This document shows positions 1-11,395 of a stretch of 32,555 bases of DNA, piece after piece. Position 1 is the stretch's first letter. Every line of letters starts with the position of its first letter. The notes below the pieces were generated by a model. The model was not told the origin of the DNA, searched no databases, and saw only the letters and a program-made list of their open reading frames with translations. Made by a program: the position numbers and the translations under genes. Origin of the DNA: Monoraphidium neglectum (Eukaryota > Chlorophyta > Chlorophyceae > Sphaeropleales > Selenastraceae); NCBI RefSeq assembly GCF_000611645.1, contig NW_014013504.1, positions 9,579 through 42,133 on the forward strand, given 5' to 3'.

Positions 1-14
1 GCTGTGTTGTGCAG

Positions 15-825
15 GCTCGGCAGCAAAGGGCCCAACGCCCCTGGCAGCTGGGGCACCGCGCCACCGCCGCCGCCGCCGCTCCCGTCCGTCTCGCCGCCAC
101 CGTCCACCGCTGCGCGCGAGGAGGGCGGCCGCGGCGAGCTGTCTCAAAGCGTGCGGCTGCTCGCGCAGCGGCGGCAGCAGGCAGCCGCGGGCGCCCCTGC
201 CGGCACGGCGCCCAGCGACGCCGCCGGGCGCGTGCGCGACAGCGACGAGTGGCGCTCTGCGCACTCGAGCCTGGCGCTCCTGCGGAGCGGCGGCGGCAGC
301 TACACTAGCAGCCTCGCCGCATCCGCGGCCGGCAGCGGCGCGCTGCCGCCCGCACAGCCGCACGGCTTCGGCCCCGGCGAGCATGTGGACCTCGGAGGTG
401 GTGGGGGCGGGCTGGTGCCTTACACCGAGGATGTGCTGGGCGCGCTGAGCCTGTCCCGGTACCACCGGGAGCGCTCCATGCTGCAGGAGGCGCGCGCCGC
501 GCAGCACGCGCTCGCCGCGGCGCGGCACGAGGGGCGCGCGGCGCAGCTGCGGGACAGGCGGCTCGCGGGGCTGGCGACGAGTGGGGACGGGGGCGGGGGC
601 GGGGGCGGCGCGGACTCGCGTGCGCTGCCGCCGCAGGGCCCCGCCCATTCGGGCGGCGCGGCGCCTGAGGCGGCGGCTGCAGCGGCGGCGTTCGGCGGCG
701 GGCTGTGGGAGGCGGCGGAGGCAGGCGGCACGGCCGGCGGCGGCGGCGGCACTCTGCAGTTGCCTGGATCTGGGTCACTGCCTTGGTCGTCCCTTGGGGG
801 CCATCACCGATATGGCGTTGACTGA
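15..825 (+). CDS. 3'-terminal exon of an unrecognised low-complexity protein (5' end outside window)
   Basis: An acceptor-like ttgtgcag ends at position 14, and an open frame of about 270 codons runs from there to a TGA at 823-825. I do not recognise the protein. It is rich in Ala, Gly, Pro and Ser, with a proline run, poly-Gly and poly-Ala stretches, and one more ordered segment at about nt 455-575 that is rich in Arg, Ala, Gln, Glu and His and could form a helix or coiled coil (starting SRYHRERSMLQEARAAQ). The last residues are HHRYGVD. The upstream exons lie outside the window, so function cannot be assigned. Overlapping frames on both strands are also open because of the GC richness, so coding status rests on the splice acceptor, the long frame and a downstream TGTAA. 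Moderate confidence only. Confidence 0.5.
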
Positions 826-1254
826 CTGTCCCAGGTGCACCCACCCAACCATCCACACCCCAACCCATCCAACCGCACGCACCCGTGCCCCCATTGCCGT
901 TAGCATTTGCTCTGCGAGCCCCGCCGTGCCGCAGGGCCGCCGACGATTCCCGTTGAGTTGCAGTCGCCGCCCTGCGGCGAGGCCCCATTTTCCCCGCGTG
1001 TACAGCACCCTTTGTGCTCGCCGCTGCCGCCGCACGGCATGCCCATGACAATACCGTGGTTGCGCAGCCAGCGAGCACCAGCCACCCCAGTTGGAGCTTG
1101 GCCCGCAGCGCGCCTCGACCATGCATGTCCGCTCGACGTCGCAGCATCCACATGACTCTTACGCAAACAGGAGGGCTGGGGCAGCCCAAAACCGATGTGA
1201 CCTGACAGGCTGGACGCATGAGCGTGAGCCTTTGACCCACTGTGCTTACCCACA

Positions 1255-1259
1255 TTACA
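1255..1259 (-). terminator. Putative polyadenylation signal TGTAA of the lipase gene
   Basis: TTACA on the plus strand reads TGTAA on the minus strand, about 600 bases after the lipase stop. I found no nearer copy. It lies 35 bases on the far side of the opposing gene's signal, implying overlapping 3' ends. Confidence 0.4.
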
Positions 1260-1293
1260 ACGACCCAGCGTCAAGCCAGCATGAGCCCGCAGC

Positions 1294-1298
1294 TGTAA
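1294..1298 (+). terminator. Putative polyadenylation signal TGTAA of the first partial gene
   Basis: TGTAA, the usual chlorophycean poly(A) signal, about 470 bases after the stop at 825. Confidence 0.4.
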
Positions 1299-1859
1299 TC
1301 AAGGAAGCACACGTGCTGCTTGTCACAACCGGGTGCTGATGGCGGCGGTGTGGTCGGGTGCCATGGCGGTGGGTCTTGTGCACGTGCAGGGTGCCCTGGG
1401 CAGCTTGGCGCCCGCCGCACGCGCTGACGAGGCGTGACTCCTGCCAGCCGGTTTGCCGCCCGCTCGCTCGTCTCCCTCACCTACGACCTGAGCTATTGAC
1501 AACCTGCCGCCACCCTTCAGCACTAGGACTATGGCAGCAAGATTTCAAGTGTGCTGCAGGGCGCCGAGCAGTACTGCAGTCGATTTCATCCCTGCTGAGC
1601 CGCTTCTCAAGCTACCGTATCAAAGCATACATCTGTTTTGGCAGGTTCTTGCAGCAGATTAACTCTTGAGCAGGGCAAACGTGCAACAAGAGATGCGATC
1701 ACCTTCTGCCAACAAGCTCACCCCCTCGTCAGTCAAAGGATTGTACAAACACACATACTGATTGCGCGTCAACGTGAATGGCGACTTCCAATCACGTAAA
1801 CCAATATTGCAAGTCACCACAAATGGCGAGTGAGGTGACAATTACTAGTCACGAAACAG

Positions 1860-4800
1860 TCAGCTCTGTATCTTGCTGTGGCTGCCACCACCATGGTGGC
1901 GCAGCGCAGCGCGCGGCGCCAAGAAGTCGGTGCCCGCCCCTCCCCAGCTAGACCGCCGGTATAAGAGCCCCACTAGGGTGGGAGGGAAGCTGAACGGCAA
2001 TACCGGCGGGGGCCTGTAGCAGAGGCCGCTGCGCGACCAGCTGGGGCGGTCGTCGCATCGGTAGCCCTTCAAGCCCCAGTAGTCTGCGGGGTGATGTCAG
2101 AAGCGGAGGCGAAGGCAGGGGTCTGGTCAAAAATTAGGGAACCATGTCACTGGTTGTGTTTTTAATGCAAGCACAAGCGATTCAAGAGTGTGCGTATCTC
2201 GACTTTCAGCAGCAGCACGAAATAAAGCATTGGCTGCCGGTCACGATGTCGGCCACAGCAGGCGGCGACAGCTTGTGATGTGGTGTGGGGAGTGCGCGTT
2301 GGAAGCGGCCACCCAGCACAAGCTGCCATCCAGGGCTGGCGTCAAAACTCACCAGTGCAGGTGGAGTGGTCCGCGCAGCTGCGGCACCGCGTGTCCCCCT
2401 GCGGCCGCAGCGCCGCGGCGCAGCGATCGCTGACGACGCACTCCGGCAGCCGCAGCGCCGCGGCCGCGTGGGGGCCGAGGCTCTCGCCCAGATGGCGCAG
2501 GAGGGCGTCAAACAGCAGCTGGGGGAAGTGGTGCGAGAAGGAGCTCCACTCCGCAAACTGCAGCGAGGGCGGTTGAGTCACGGAAGAAAGGATGGCAGAA
2601 GCTTCAGGGGTAAGCGGGCTGTGAGGAGCTGCGCATGCAGCTACGCTTGGGTTGCTGGCATGAGCAGCGGCGGGCGGCAAAGAACACGGTGTTCATACCA
2701 AGAGCAAAGCGCTAGCAACAGAGCTGGGGCCAGGCAGGACGATTGGGGGCTTTGCTGTGGCCGGATCCCCGGGGAAACAGACGTCGCGCTTGGGGCGGAG
2801 CTGCTGGGCTGGCCCCTGCCCACCGTTGACATAACAGGGTAGGGATACAAGGGGATGCGCCACCGCCGGTCCACGTCATCCTGCGGCGATGCAGTGAGGG
2901 CACTCAAAGGGGCGAATTCCCATGAACACACGAACACACACACACACGCACGCACACACGCACGCACGCACACACTATACACACTCACTCCAACACATCA
3001 ACACTCACAGTCACATACAAACGTTCATGATACACATGCCACAGCCATATACCTGCACGTTGGTTTGCAGCACCTGGCCCCCTTTCAGCACGCACCGACG
3101 AATAAGTTGCCAACCCCATCGGCGATCGACCCATCCCCCCTTTCACCTCGGTCTCCATGTCTGTGCTCCTGGGGAATGGCGTGAGCCCCTTGCACACGTT
3201 CACGTGGTCCTCCCCCAGGGGCAGCGTCACGAGCTGCTCCAAAGGCCGCCCCTCGACTGGGCAAAGCCTGCGCACACAGCAATGTGCGCCGGTCAGCAGC
3301 AGGCGCCGCGGGGCGCGTCGGCTCACGGCGCGGCGCGGGTCCGGGCAGGCGGGCAAGTGCATCGGCGCGCGGCGGCCGGCGCGAGATGTGCACATGCAGC
3401 GCGCGGCCGCCAGGTGCGGTGCTGGTTTTGATTGGTGGCTGCCAGGCCGCGGGGCGCGTGCTGGCGTGCTTGAGGCCCCCTCCCGCAGCCCACCAGTAGG
3501 CGCGGCCCGGGAACCTGAGGCCCATCGCCATGTTGGACACAAGGTTGGCATTCTCTGCAAATACACAGGGCCCGGGGGAAAAGCAGGAGGCGCGTCCGTG
3601 CAAGCAGCCATGCGAGGAGGGCCGTCAAAGTCAAGGCAGGCCGAGCTTGATCCCGAGCCATCAATGTTCACCCCAGCGCACGTGGCGGCAGGCGCGCGGG
3701 GGAGCTGCGCCGGGCGCGGACGGGCGCGGCGCAGGCGCACCCAGGCCGTAGCCGAAGCGCGTGGTGACGGGTCCGAGGAGAGTGTCGTAGAATGCTGCAA
3801 ACCCCGCGCTGCCGACGCGGTCAGAGTTGAACAACAGGACGCCGCCGACGCGGCCGGGGCCGGCCAGCAGCGCGAGCCGCAGAGCAAAGAGCTGCGAGAG
3901 TGCGCCGCCGGAGCTGTGGCCGGTGAGCCAGATGCGGTGGTTGGGGCGGTCTGCGGGGTCCATCTTGGGGGGTTGAGGGTTTTGGGGGTCAGAGCGGGGA
4001 CAGTGTTGGCAGCTTACAGCCAGCAAGGGAGTTGTTGTTGATGCTTGCCACAAACACGTGAACATGTGCCCTGCAGGGGCTTGTACCTGATGCCGTGCGT
4101 GTGCGCTCATGCAGCGATGGGCGCACATGCCAAGCCTCTCTATTATCGACGGCCGAGCGACCGCCATGGTGGCGCGCGCGCCCCCACCTGCGCGACCAGC
4201 GCCGCCACCGCCCGAGTCAGAGCGTCCTCGAGCAGGAGCAACACGCTGTAGTCTGCGAGCGGCCAGGCACAGCGTGTGACGACGCACGCGGTCGGTTGCG
4301 ACTAGGTTGGGCAGGGGGAAATGTGGGGTTGTTTACGGCCGCGGCCCTGGGCAGCATTTATTGGATTGCCTACATGTCAAGCCCTGGTGCTGGCTGCAGG
4401 TCGCGCGCTCCCATCTTATCTGAGTGGCTGTAGAGGCTTAATGAGCTGGCTTCATCGGAGTGGCGAGGCAACCATTTTGCCGCGGGACTGGGGCGGCATG
4501 AAGGTCGCAGGTCAGGCATGAACCCAGTAAGGGCAACCTGCAGATCGCCGCTGCTCTGCCTTATCATTCAGCTTTCAAAGCCCACCCCATCCCATGCCAA
4601 ACAGCAGCAACAACTCATTGTGCAGCGCTTTGAACACATCCCAGAGGACACGATCTAACGAATCCACCCACCCCTCCGCAGGACCCAGAAGAGGTCAGAG
4701 TCTGCAAACGGCCGGCGCGTGCGGTACTCAGCCAGCCGCAGCTCAGGGGGCAGCGGCGCCCCCGGCGGTGGGGCGCCAAAGTAGTCGGCGGCGTACTCTG

Positions 4801-5833
4801 GCGCCACGTCAGCATAGTTTTGGAAGCTGCCCGCCCCGCTCATGCCCCTGCGCCCGGGGTGGGGGGGGGTGCTGTAGGGTGCAAGGGGAGATGCATAGTG
4901 CGACCGCGGCCGTGCAAGGAGAGGAGACAGGCGTGGTGCCGGAGGGAAATGCATGGCGACTGCGGAGGCGATCAAGCCACTGCATGAAGCAGCTGACTTA
5001 TGGTGCGTGATGCCAGCGAGAGCGGCAGCCAGTCGGGCTGTCTCGCATGCCGTCCGGCACAATGTCAGCGGCTCATCATTATGCCGCGCTGCCGCATGGC
5101 ACTCGCCGCAGAGGCGGCCTGCCCAGGCTGCCTCGTGCCGCCCAAGGCCCACCTGAACGCAACAATTACGTCCCGCCTCGTCCTGAACACGAGCGCGCGC
5201 CGCTCAGGGTCCCCGGGCGCCCATATCTCCGTCGGGGGCGCCGCCGCCCCCCACGCGGCCAGGCAGGGGCCCGGGTCGCGCCGCGGCGTGCCCGCGACGT
5301 GGTCTCGGGGGTATGCCATGTCTGACAGCGCCAGGAAGGCCGGGGCGTAGGGGCCGAGGTCGGCGGCGGCTGAAGCGGGCAGGTCGGCGAGAAGGGCGGC
5401 TGGGGGCGCCCCGCCGCCGCGGCAGCCAGAACAGCTGCTATTGCTGCTGCCACTGCCGCTGCCGCGGTCGTGGTCGCGTGAGGGGGGTGGCGGCGGCGGT
5501 CGCGGCAGCGGCGCGCGCATCGAGGCGCGCCAGGCCGGCGGCGCGGTTGGCATGGCGGCCGTGGGGCGGGGCCCGCCTGCAGGTTGGTGGCCAGGCAGGA
5601 GGGCGCAAGGACTGAGCTCCTTGCAGCTCGGATGATTGAGCCAAGGATGTTGAGTTGCGTAAACATATACATTCCGTAGGTTGCTTGCCTATCACAAGGC
5701 ACCACGGCTTGCAGGAGCGCCCACCTGGCCATGGGACTGCCAGCAGAAGCAGCGCCAGCACAACCCGCACCGGCGCTGCGGCAACGGGGTTGTCACTGCG
5801 AGCCGTCAGCAGCGGCCTGCATGCCTCTGTCAT
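1860..5833 (-). CDS. Secreted or ER-entering class-3 lipase (alpha/beta hydrolase), 9 exons, 575 aa
   Basis: Exons (complement): 5725-5833, 5153-5576, 4672-4847, 4188-4252, 3672-3963, 3494-3554, 3096-3267, 2353-2557, 1860-2083; all junctions are GT-AG and phases close. The N-terminus is a probable signal peptide or anchor (hydrophobic core VVLALLLLAV, residues 24-33), followed by a Pro/Ser/Gly linker. The lipase_3 core starts near residue 120: ALVFRTRRDVIVAFRGM is the strand and oxyanion region, DYSVLLLLEDALTRAV the helix, and LTGHSSGG the nucleophile elbow, with Ser275 as nucleophile. FAEWSSFSHHFPQLLFDALL (from 434) probably holds the catalytic His (442 or 443). The expected Asp before the His is not obvious: the equivalent stretch reads ENANLVSN, with Asn where D-x-V is usual. 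The C-terminal exon adds a Cys/Trp/Arg-rich tail. The family hydrolyses acylglycerols or galactolipids; the substrate is unknown. The acceptor at 3964 is aag, not cag. Confidence 0.9.
2926..3010. repeat. Degenerate (AC)n microsatellite in lipase intron 7
   Basis: A run of AC, ACGC and ACTC units lies inside the intron between lipase exons 7 and 8, reading GT/GTGC on the sense strand. No coding role. Confidence 0.75.
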
Positions 5834-7816
5834 CGAATGGATCTATAGTGACGTTATGCCTGCCACCACATGACCCGTGGGCAGCTTAGAGGTTAGTTTA
5901 CACACTCGCTGCAAATGACTGCCAGCACGCACGACGTGACATATCGCCTTGAGCCAATGCGTTATGCTACTGCTGACTTTTGCACCATACACGATTTTGA
6001 ATGAGCAGTGCTCACGGCAGGGCCGCAGCTTCCTAATTCAAACTTGGAGCTGGTGCTGGAGGACCCAGTGATGGCGCAGGTGAGCTCGAGAAGCTGGCGC
6101 AGCGAGTGTCATGAGAGAAAGCTCTGCAGCGATATGAACAGCCCCAGTAGGATGGCAGGCCTCAGTTTCAAGTCGTCATGGTCCCATCATCAGCTGGGGC
6201 TGCAAGCGGAGCTGGTGCCGCTGCCGGCGAGGAAGGCGTCCGGGCGCCACGTCAGAGAGGGAGAGAGAGAACCAGAAGAGAGGCGCGCGCCGAGCGCAGC
6301 CACCCCTGCAGGCAGCCAACAGTGCGCCACCGTCAAGCCAGGCCCCGGGCTGACACCTGGCCCGCACGGACGCCGCTCCTCCATCGCTGACAGCGCCGGG
6401 GGAGCAGGGCGCATCCGGATGCTCCAGCATGTTCAGACCTCATTGCAATTACCATTACCATTTGTGGGCGCCCGGGAAGTCCAGCTGTCAAGCATCTGGC
6501 GGTTGTACAGGCCACTGCCGCTCTGCCAGTCGTCATGAGGCCGCCTCATGCAGAGCACAGTGCCTGCAGACTCATTGACAGCTGTCCCGCATGGCCCACA
6601 TGACAAGTTGAGGGGATCGGCGGCGGAGCGAGCAAGCTAGGCGGTCACGGGCCGGGCAGCTGACACACGGCCTGTGCGCCCTCTGTGGACAGGGGTGCCG
6701 TCTCGCATTACACGCGACGCGCAAGGTCTCGTTTCATACTGCGGCCGCAAAAACACAACGGTGCAGGAGGTAAAGCCGACACGACCGCCGAGAGCCCACT
6801 GCACGGCGGTGGGACGCGCGGCCACCGGCCGCCCAGGACGCTGCGCGCGCCGCCAGCTCGAGGCGCTGGGCGGCGCGGCGAGGCGGCGCCATGCGCCCGA
6901 CGCGCACGCCGGCGGCGCGCGCGGCAGCAATGTGTATGTGCATCAGGGGTCATTCTGATGAGGCTGCGCCAAGGCGGGTATGGGGCCCCGCCAGCTACCG
7001 CACCACGGGCCCAACGTGGACACATGATCTGAAAGGCGCCGCCCGCGCTCCTAAAAAGCGGGGGCGCCGCGCTCAAAACCGACGGCGTCGCCGCCATGGG
7101 CAGGGGCAGCTACGGGGCGCCTAGGCGCGCGGCCAGGCCCGCACAATCCGCAGGCGCCCCGTTGGCGGGAGAAGCCCCGGACCCGCGGCGGGCGATCAAC
7201 AAAAAGGCTGCCGCCTATGTGGGGCGGGCCCGGCCGCCGCGGCGCCGCGCGGCGCGCGTGGAAGGCGCGTGGCGCGGCTGCGGCGGCCGCCTGAACAACA
7301 CGCGCGCGGGGGAGCGAGGCGCGGGGGCTGGCGCACGCGCAACCCGCCCGCGCGCGCACGCGCACGCACCCGCGCCACGTTCATCAACATGTAGGCGCCC
7401 TCGATCCCTCACGCGCATGGCCAGGCGCGATCGAGATCTTTGCACAGCTCAGGAGCCCGTATAGAAGGACACTCAAGGCTTCCAGAGCCAATTCCCCTTT
7501 GACAAGGCGTGCGCCGGCACACTTGCCCGTCCTGGGCAGCGCGGCACCGAAAGCGTAAAAGAGGGGTGCGGTTTCTGAACCAGGCCAAGCCTCACAGGGA
7601 AACCCGAGCCCATAGGTCCAAAACACGCTCCGCTCAAATGCGCCTGGCGCGCCGCCCGCCCGCCTGCCGCCGCCACTGCTACTGCTGCCACCGCCGCTGC
7701 TGCTGCTGCTGCCGCCGCTGCTGCCGCTGCGCCGCCCCCGCCCTCCCCCCGCAGCCCCTTGTGCGGGCCCGGGGCTCGGGAACGGCGGGCGCGCGCGGGC
7801 GCGGCATCCGGCGCGC
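5834..7816. other. Intergenic region: lipase 5' flank and PRPS1 3' flank, no confident gene
   Basis: I cannot support a gene in this 2 kb. The right part should include the PRPS1 3' UTR; the nearest minus-strand TGTAA is at 6708-6712, 1.1 kb past the stop. The left part is the lipase upstream region. A plus-strand frame at 6008-6538 contains one exon-like block (about 6030-6079, LPNSNLELVLEDPVMAQ, bounded by gccgcag and gcag|gtgagc), but no family is recognisable. A GC-rich plus-strand frame starts at 7096 with a strong GCCGCCATGG context but encodes only Arg/Ala-rich sequence. Confidence 0.4.
6708..6712 (-). terminator. Possible distal polyadenylation signal TGTAA for PRPS1
   Basis: This is the nearest minus-strand TGTAA below the PRPS1 stop at 7817. 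The 1.1 kb distance makes the assignment weak; a variant signal nearer the stop is equally possible. Confidence 0.2.
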
Positions 7817-10542
7817 TCACGGCTCGAAAGTGGCAACCTGCTCCTGCCCGCCCATCGGCGCGCTGTACACGCCCTCCGCCGGCGGCGGGTACGCGCCGCC
7901 GCCCGAGTAATCCCCCTCCAGCTGCGCGAGGCTGGCGTTGTCGGCCGCCGCGACGCGCTCCTTGAACATCTGCGCCATCCTGTCGGCGTTCTCAAACACC
8001 TTCTGGGGGTCGCGCAGCATGTCCCCGGGCTCGGGCTCGAGCTTCTTGGTGCTGAGGGTGACGCGGCCGCGGTCACTGTCCTGAGACAGGATCATAACCT
8101 TGAGCTTGTCGCCCTCGGCCAGGACCTGGGGGGCGGGGGAAGCGACAGCCGTGTGCATGTGTGTGAATGTTTGAGAGAGAGGGGGAGAGAGAGAGTGCGC
8201 ACGCGCGCATCAGACTCGCAATGGGTAGTTGTGATGATGCAACGAGTCAGGGGGGGGGGGCCCAGCCACGGCGACAGCAGGACCCAAGCCCTGCCTGGGC
8301 CCTGGGGTGCGTTGCGTGCTACACTCGGGCACAAAGCGCGCCCGACCCCGTCGCAAGCGTCGGTGCGGCAGGCGCGCCACAGGATCCCCCACCTGGTCGA
8401 CGGTGGTGAGCCGCTCGTGGGTGATCTGGCTGATGTGCAGCAGGCCAATCGCGCCGCCAATGTCCACAAACGCGCCGTAGGGCCGCACGCTCTGCACCAC
8501 GCCAACCACCACGTCGCCAACCTGTTTGCAGGGCGTGGATACACGACCAACCAGACGCGGTTCAGAATCGATGCTACGCAAGCAAGCGGTGGCGCCTCTA
8601 CGAAGCACAGCCACGCTCGAAGCGGATGCGCCGCGCCGCAACCGTGGCGGCTGCCCCCGACCACCCCCCACCCCGACCATCGCGCCGCGGCCCAAGCCCG
8701 GCCGCCGCACCTTGTACCCCTGCATGTCTGCGCTGCTGCTGGCGCGGCGGTGGCTGAACACCAGGCGCTCGCTCTCCTCGTCCACCTCCAGGAACTTGGC
8801 GGGGATGTCGTAGCCCACAAAGGTCTCCATGTTGTCGGCATTGATGTTCTAGGCGCGTAGATGACATGATGAGAGCGTGGGGTGGGGAGAGAGAGGGGTT
8901 TGTGGCGAGGGCACACAGGGTGTGTGCGGGTATGGAAGGGCATGCGCTAGTCGCCGATGGCAAGGCTCAAGTGGCGGACTGCCAAACGAGGCAGCGACAG
9001 TTTGGTCCTGTCGGGCGGCCATTGCCGCGTGGCGCGCCATCCTGGATTCAACTGCCGCTGATGTGTCTTGAGCGACGCGTTGCGAAGCTGCCATGCCAAT
9101 GGGGCCAATGGGGGTCTGCTGTCCCTCTGAGTCGCCAACACCACAGGACCCAGCATGCGACGCCCGTCCAGAGGACAAAATGAGCGATGCACCGCGCACT
9201 GAGCCAAACGCTGCACAAGGCCATTTCCCAACACCTCAATCGCCGCCACGCCGTCGTCGGTCCGACCATGGTGCTAAGCTTCTCCCACACCCAGAACAGC
9301 CCGTGAAGCCTGCTGACAAGCTGCGTCCGCACTCCCACCATTGCCGCTGCAGCCCCTAGCCCGCCGTCCGCGCCTGCACGCCCCTGCACTACCCCCTTCC
9401 TCTATGACTGGAAAACGCACCTGTGCGAGGTGGCTGACGGGGATGAAGCCCTCCAGGTGGGCGTACTGCACCATAAGGCCACCGCGGTTGGCGCCCACCA
9501 CGGTCACCAAGACGGGCACGTCCTCCTCCTGCAGCTGCCGGATGCGCTGCCAGAAGGTTTGCGCCTGCGTGGGCGGGCGCGCGTGCGTGGACGGGGCGGG
9601 ATGGCGCGGCGCTTGGCATGCAAGGGGGGGGGGGTTTGGTCTGCAGGCCGGGCAGCCGCCGGGCGGCCCCGCTCAAACGACGGGCCGGCGCGAGGACTGG
9701 CGCACAAGGAGGCAAGCAATGGCGATTGCCGGTAGCATGCATGATGCGCAGAGCCAATGGGGCGCATTGCACGAATAGAGCGCGCTGCGACGGCGGCGCA
9801 GCGCAGACCACGCGCTCGCGACGCGCACGCAGTGAACCGGCCGCACCTCAATGGCCGCCAGCGACAGTATGATCTCCCCATATTCGTCCTCGTCCTCCGC
9901 CACCACGAACTCGCGCTTCATGCCCGGACGGAGCACCTCGAGAGGCTGCAGTGCAAAAGAGCGGGCCGTGAGGCGAGCCTAGGACCGAGGGCGGACTCGC
10001 AGCGGCCCCAGCGACCTTCAAAAGGCTCTCACCGTCTTAAGCTTGCCCAGGGAGCACTCGATGAGGGGCACAAAGCCGGCGGACTTGGCACCAATCTCCA
10101 CATAGGCACCGTCGTCGTCCACCTCATAGACCGTGCCGTAGACCTTGTCCCCGACCTTAAAGCTGGCCTCGCTCTCCTCCAGCAGGGTCTCCACCTCGTC
10201 ATACAGCTCGGCATACTCCTCGTCCCCCACCTCCTCAAGGTCCTCCATCTCATCGAGGTCCTTCTCCTGCTGGTCGCTATCAAGGAAAAGCATCCATTTG
10301 AGGAGGTCCTCCTGGGCGGCGTCGAGCTCGTGAACGGCCAGGGACTGCTCGAGCTCGGGGTCGGCCACGGACAGGGCCTCCGGCTGCTGCTCACTGGGCT
10401 GATAAGTGCTGGGCTGATCGATGGCTGCAACGCTGAGCCTGCGGGCGCCGCTGCTGCTACGCTGCTGCAGTGGGCGCACACACTGCCTTCGGGCCTGCTG
10501 GCCCACAGCGGGCAGAGCCCCAGTCCTGAGTGCGAAAGCCAT
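7817..10542 (-). CDS. PRPS1: Plastid 30S ribosomal protein S1 (three S1 domains), 6 exons, 442 aa
   Basis: Exons (complement): 10033-10542, 9847-9945, 9421-9564, 8711-8848, 8393-8521, 7817-8125; all are GT-AG, phase 0 and multiples of three. Residues 1 to about 38 ([20 protein letters not shown], then Arg/Ser-rich) look like a chloroplast transit peptide. A long acidic helix precedes S1 domain 1 (about 128-203, [20 protein letters not shown]). Domain 2 (about 204-285) includes [12 protein letters not shown] and [10 protein letters not shown]; domain 3 (about 296-370) includes [20 protein letters not shown]. The tail [15 protein letters not shown] followed by a Gly/Pro/Tyr-rich end is typical of algal PRPS1, and three S1 repeats rather than six fit the plastid form. 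It binds mRNA on the plastid small subunit during initiation. I chose the ATG at 10542 because the transit peptide begins there; an in-frame upstream ATG at 10653 is less likely. Confidence 0.95.
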
Positions 10543-11395
10543 GGTTTGAATGCTGCGGGGTAAAGGGCCACCGAATGGGCGACTGTCGGTCTTGAGGCGG
10601 CATAGCAAAACGCACTGCCCGCACAATGTCTGCTGGGCTTGGTGTGCCCCCACCTCATTCTGTTAGCTCGATGCAGCGTGCGAATGTTGATGAGACTTTA
10701 GTCACCCATATGACCCCGGAAAGTGACGCAGCCGCGGTCAATGACGCGTGTGACGGTGGCCAACGCACTTCGCGCCGAGCCTGGGGCCAAGGGGGCATTT
10801 TATCTGAGGTCTCAATTCGCGAGGGTTCGAGTTTTGTTTGCGCGCTCGAAACCATCCACAGTGCTCTCTGGGCAGGCACATGCGCGCTTCGTTACACATG
10901 AGCGCTTTGTCGCACGCCCCGCATGGGCTGCGGCACAGCTCACTGGACAGCGTGCCAGCATCCGGGCGCGGCGCTCTCAACGCTGCGTGTGGAAAATGTT
11001 GGGACGGGGCGAGGGGAAAGTACACCTACCTCTGGTCAGCCCTCACTGAATGAAGGTTGAGCCAACGCTGCTATTTACAGCACAACTGAGACCCTGCATG
11101 ATGTAAGTCAGCCTGCGGTCCCTTTTGTGTGTGGGAACCTTGGCTTTGTGCGCGAATGTCCTAGCTTCACTGCTCCCCCAATCACCCAAACTCCTGCTCA
11201 TGGTGAGAATGCCAGGCAGCTCCTGCAGACATAGAACATACCGCACGCAACCCTCCCCTGTGTGCGTGTGCATGCAATAGTCAATAGTCAACCCTGCAAG
11301 CAACTGTCCAGGAAGGTGCAAGGATACAAACTCAGGAAGCACTTTTGCTCTTCATGCTCGCACAGCAGCTGCGAGGCTGTGGCGCGTCTGCACCA
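10543..11395. other. PRPS1 5' flank and 3' UTR of the F-box/NHL gene
   Basis: The two genes are tandem on the minus strand. The 3' UTR of the upstream gene probably ends just past the TGTAA signal at 11075-11079, leaving about 500 bases as PRPS1 promoter and 5' UTR. An A/T-rich AGATAAAATG (minus strand, about 10796-10805) is the only TATA-like motif I see there. No further exon was found. Confidence 0.5.
11075..11079 (-). terminator. Putative polyadenylation signal TGTAA of the F-box/NHL gene
   Basis: Minus-strand TGTAA, about 320 bases beyond the stop at 11396. Confidence 0.5.

Larger units (their letters stand above)
826..1859. other. Convergent 3' UTR region between the first partial gene and the lipase gene
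   Basis: No exon is recognisable here. The stretch holds the 3' flank of the plus-strand gene ending at 825 and that of the minus-strand lipase ending at 1860. Each has one TGTAA-type signal (plus 1294-1298, minus 1255-1259), so the two transcripts would overlap by a few dozen bases. The open frames here on both strands look like GC-driven shadows. Confidence 0.6.

Noticed and set aside
305..1255. 316-codon minus-strand open frame
   Set aside because: It is a GC-driven shadow of the plus-strand last exon and the convergent 3' UTR region; composition is Arg/Pro/Ala-rich with no motif.
3157..4041. 294-codon plus-strand open frame
   Set aside because: It lies antisense to the lipase exons carrying GHSSGG and to their introns; the family-matching frame is on the other strand.
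7096..7464. Plus-strand ORF starting in a perfect GCCGCCATGG context
   Set aside because: The product is Arg/Ala/Pro-rich with no recognisable domain, in a stretch where several frames are open; only the start context speaks for it.
9757..10563. 268-codon plus-strand ORF
   Set aside because: Exactly antisense to PRPS1 exons 1 and 2; its Leu/Val/His-rich sequence is the complement of acidic PRPS1 codons.
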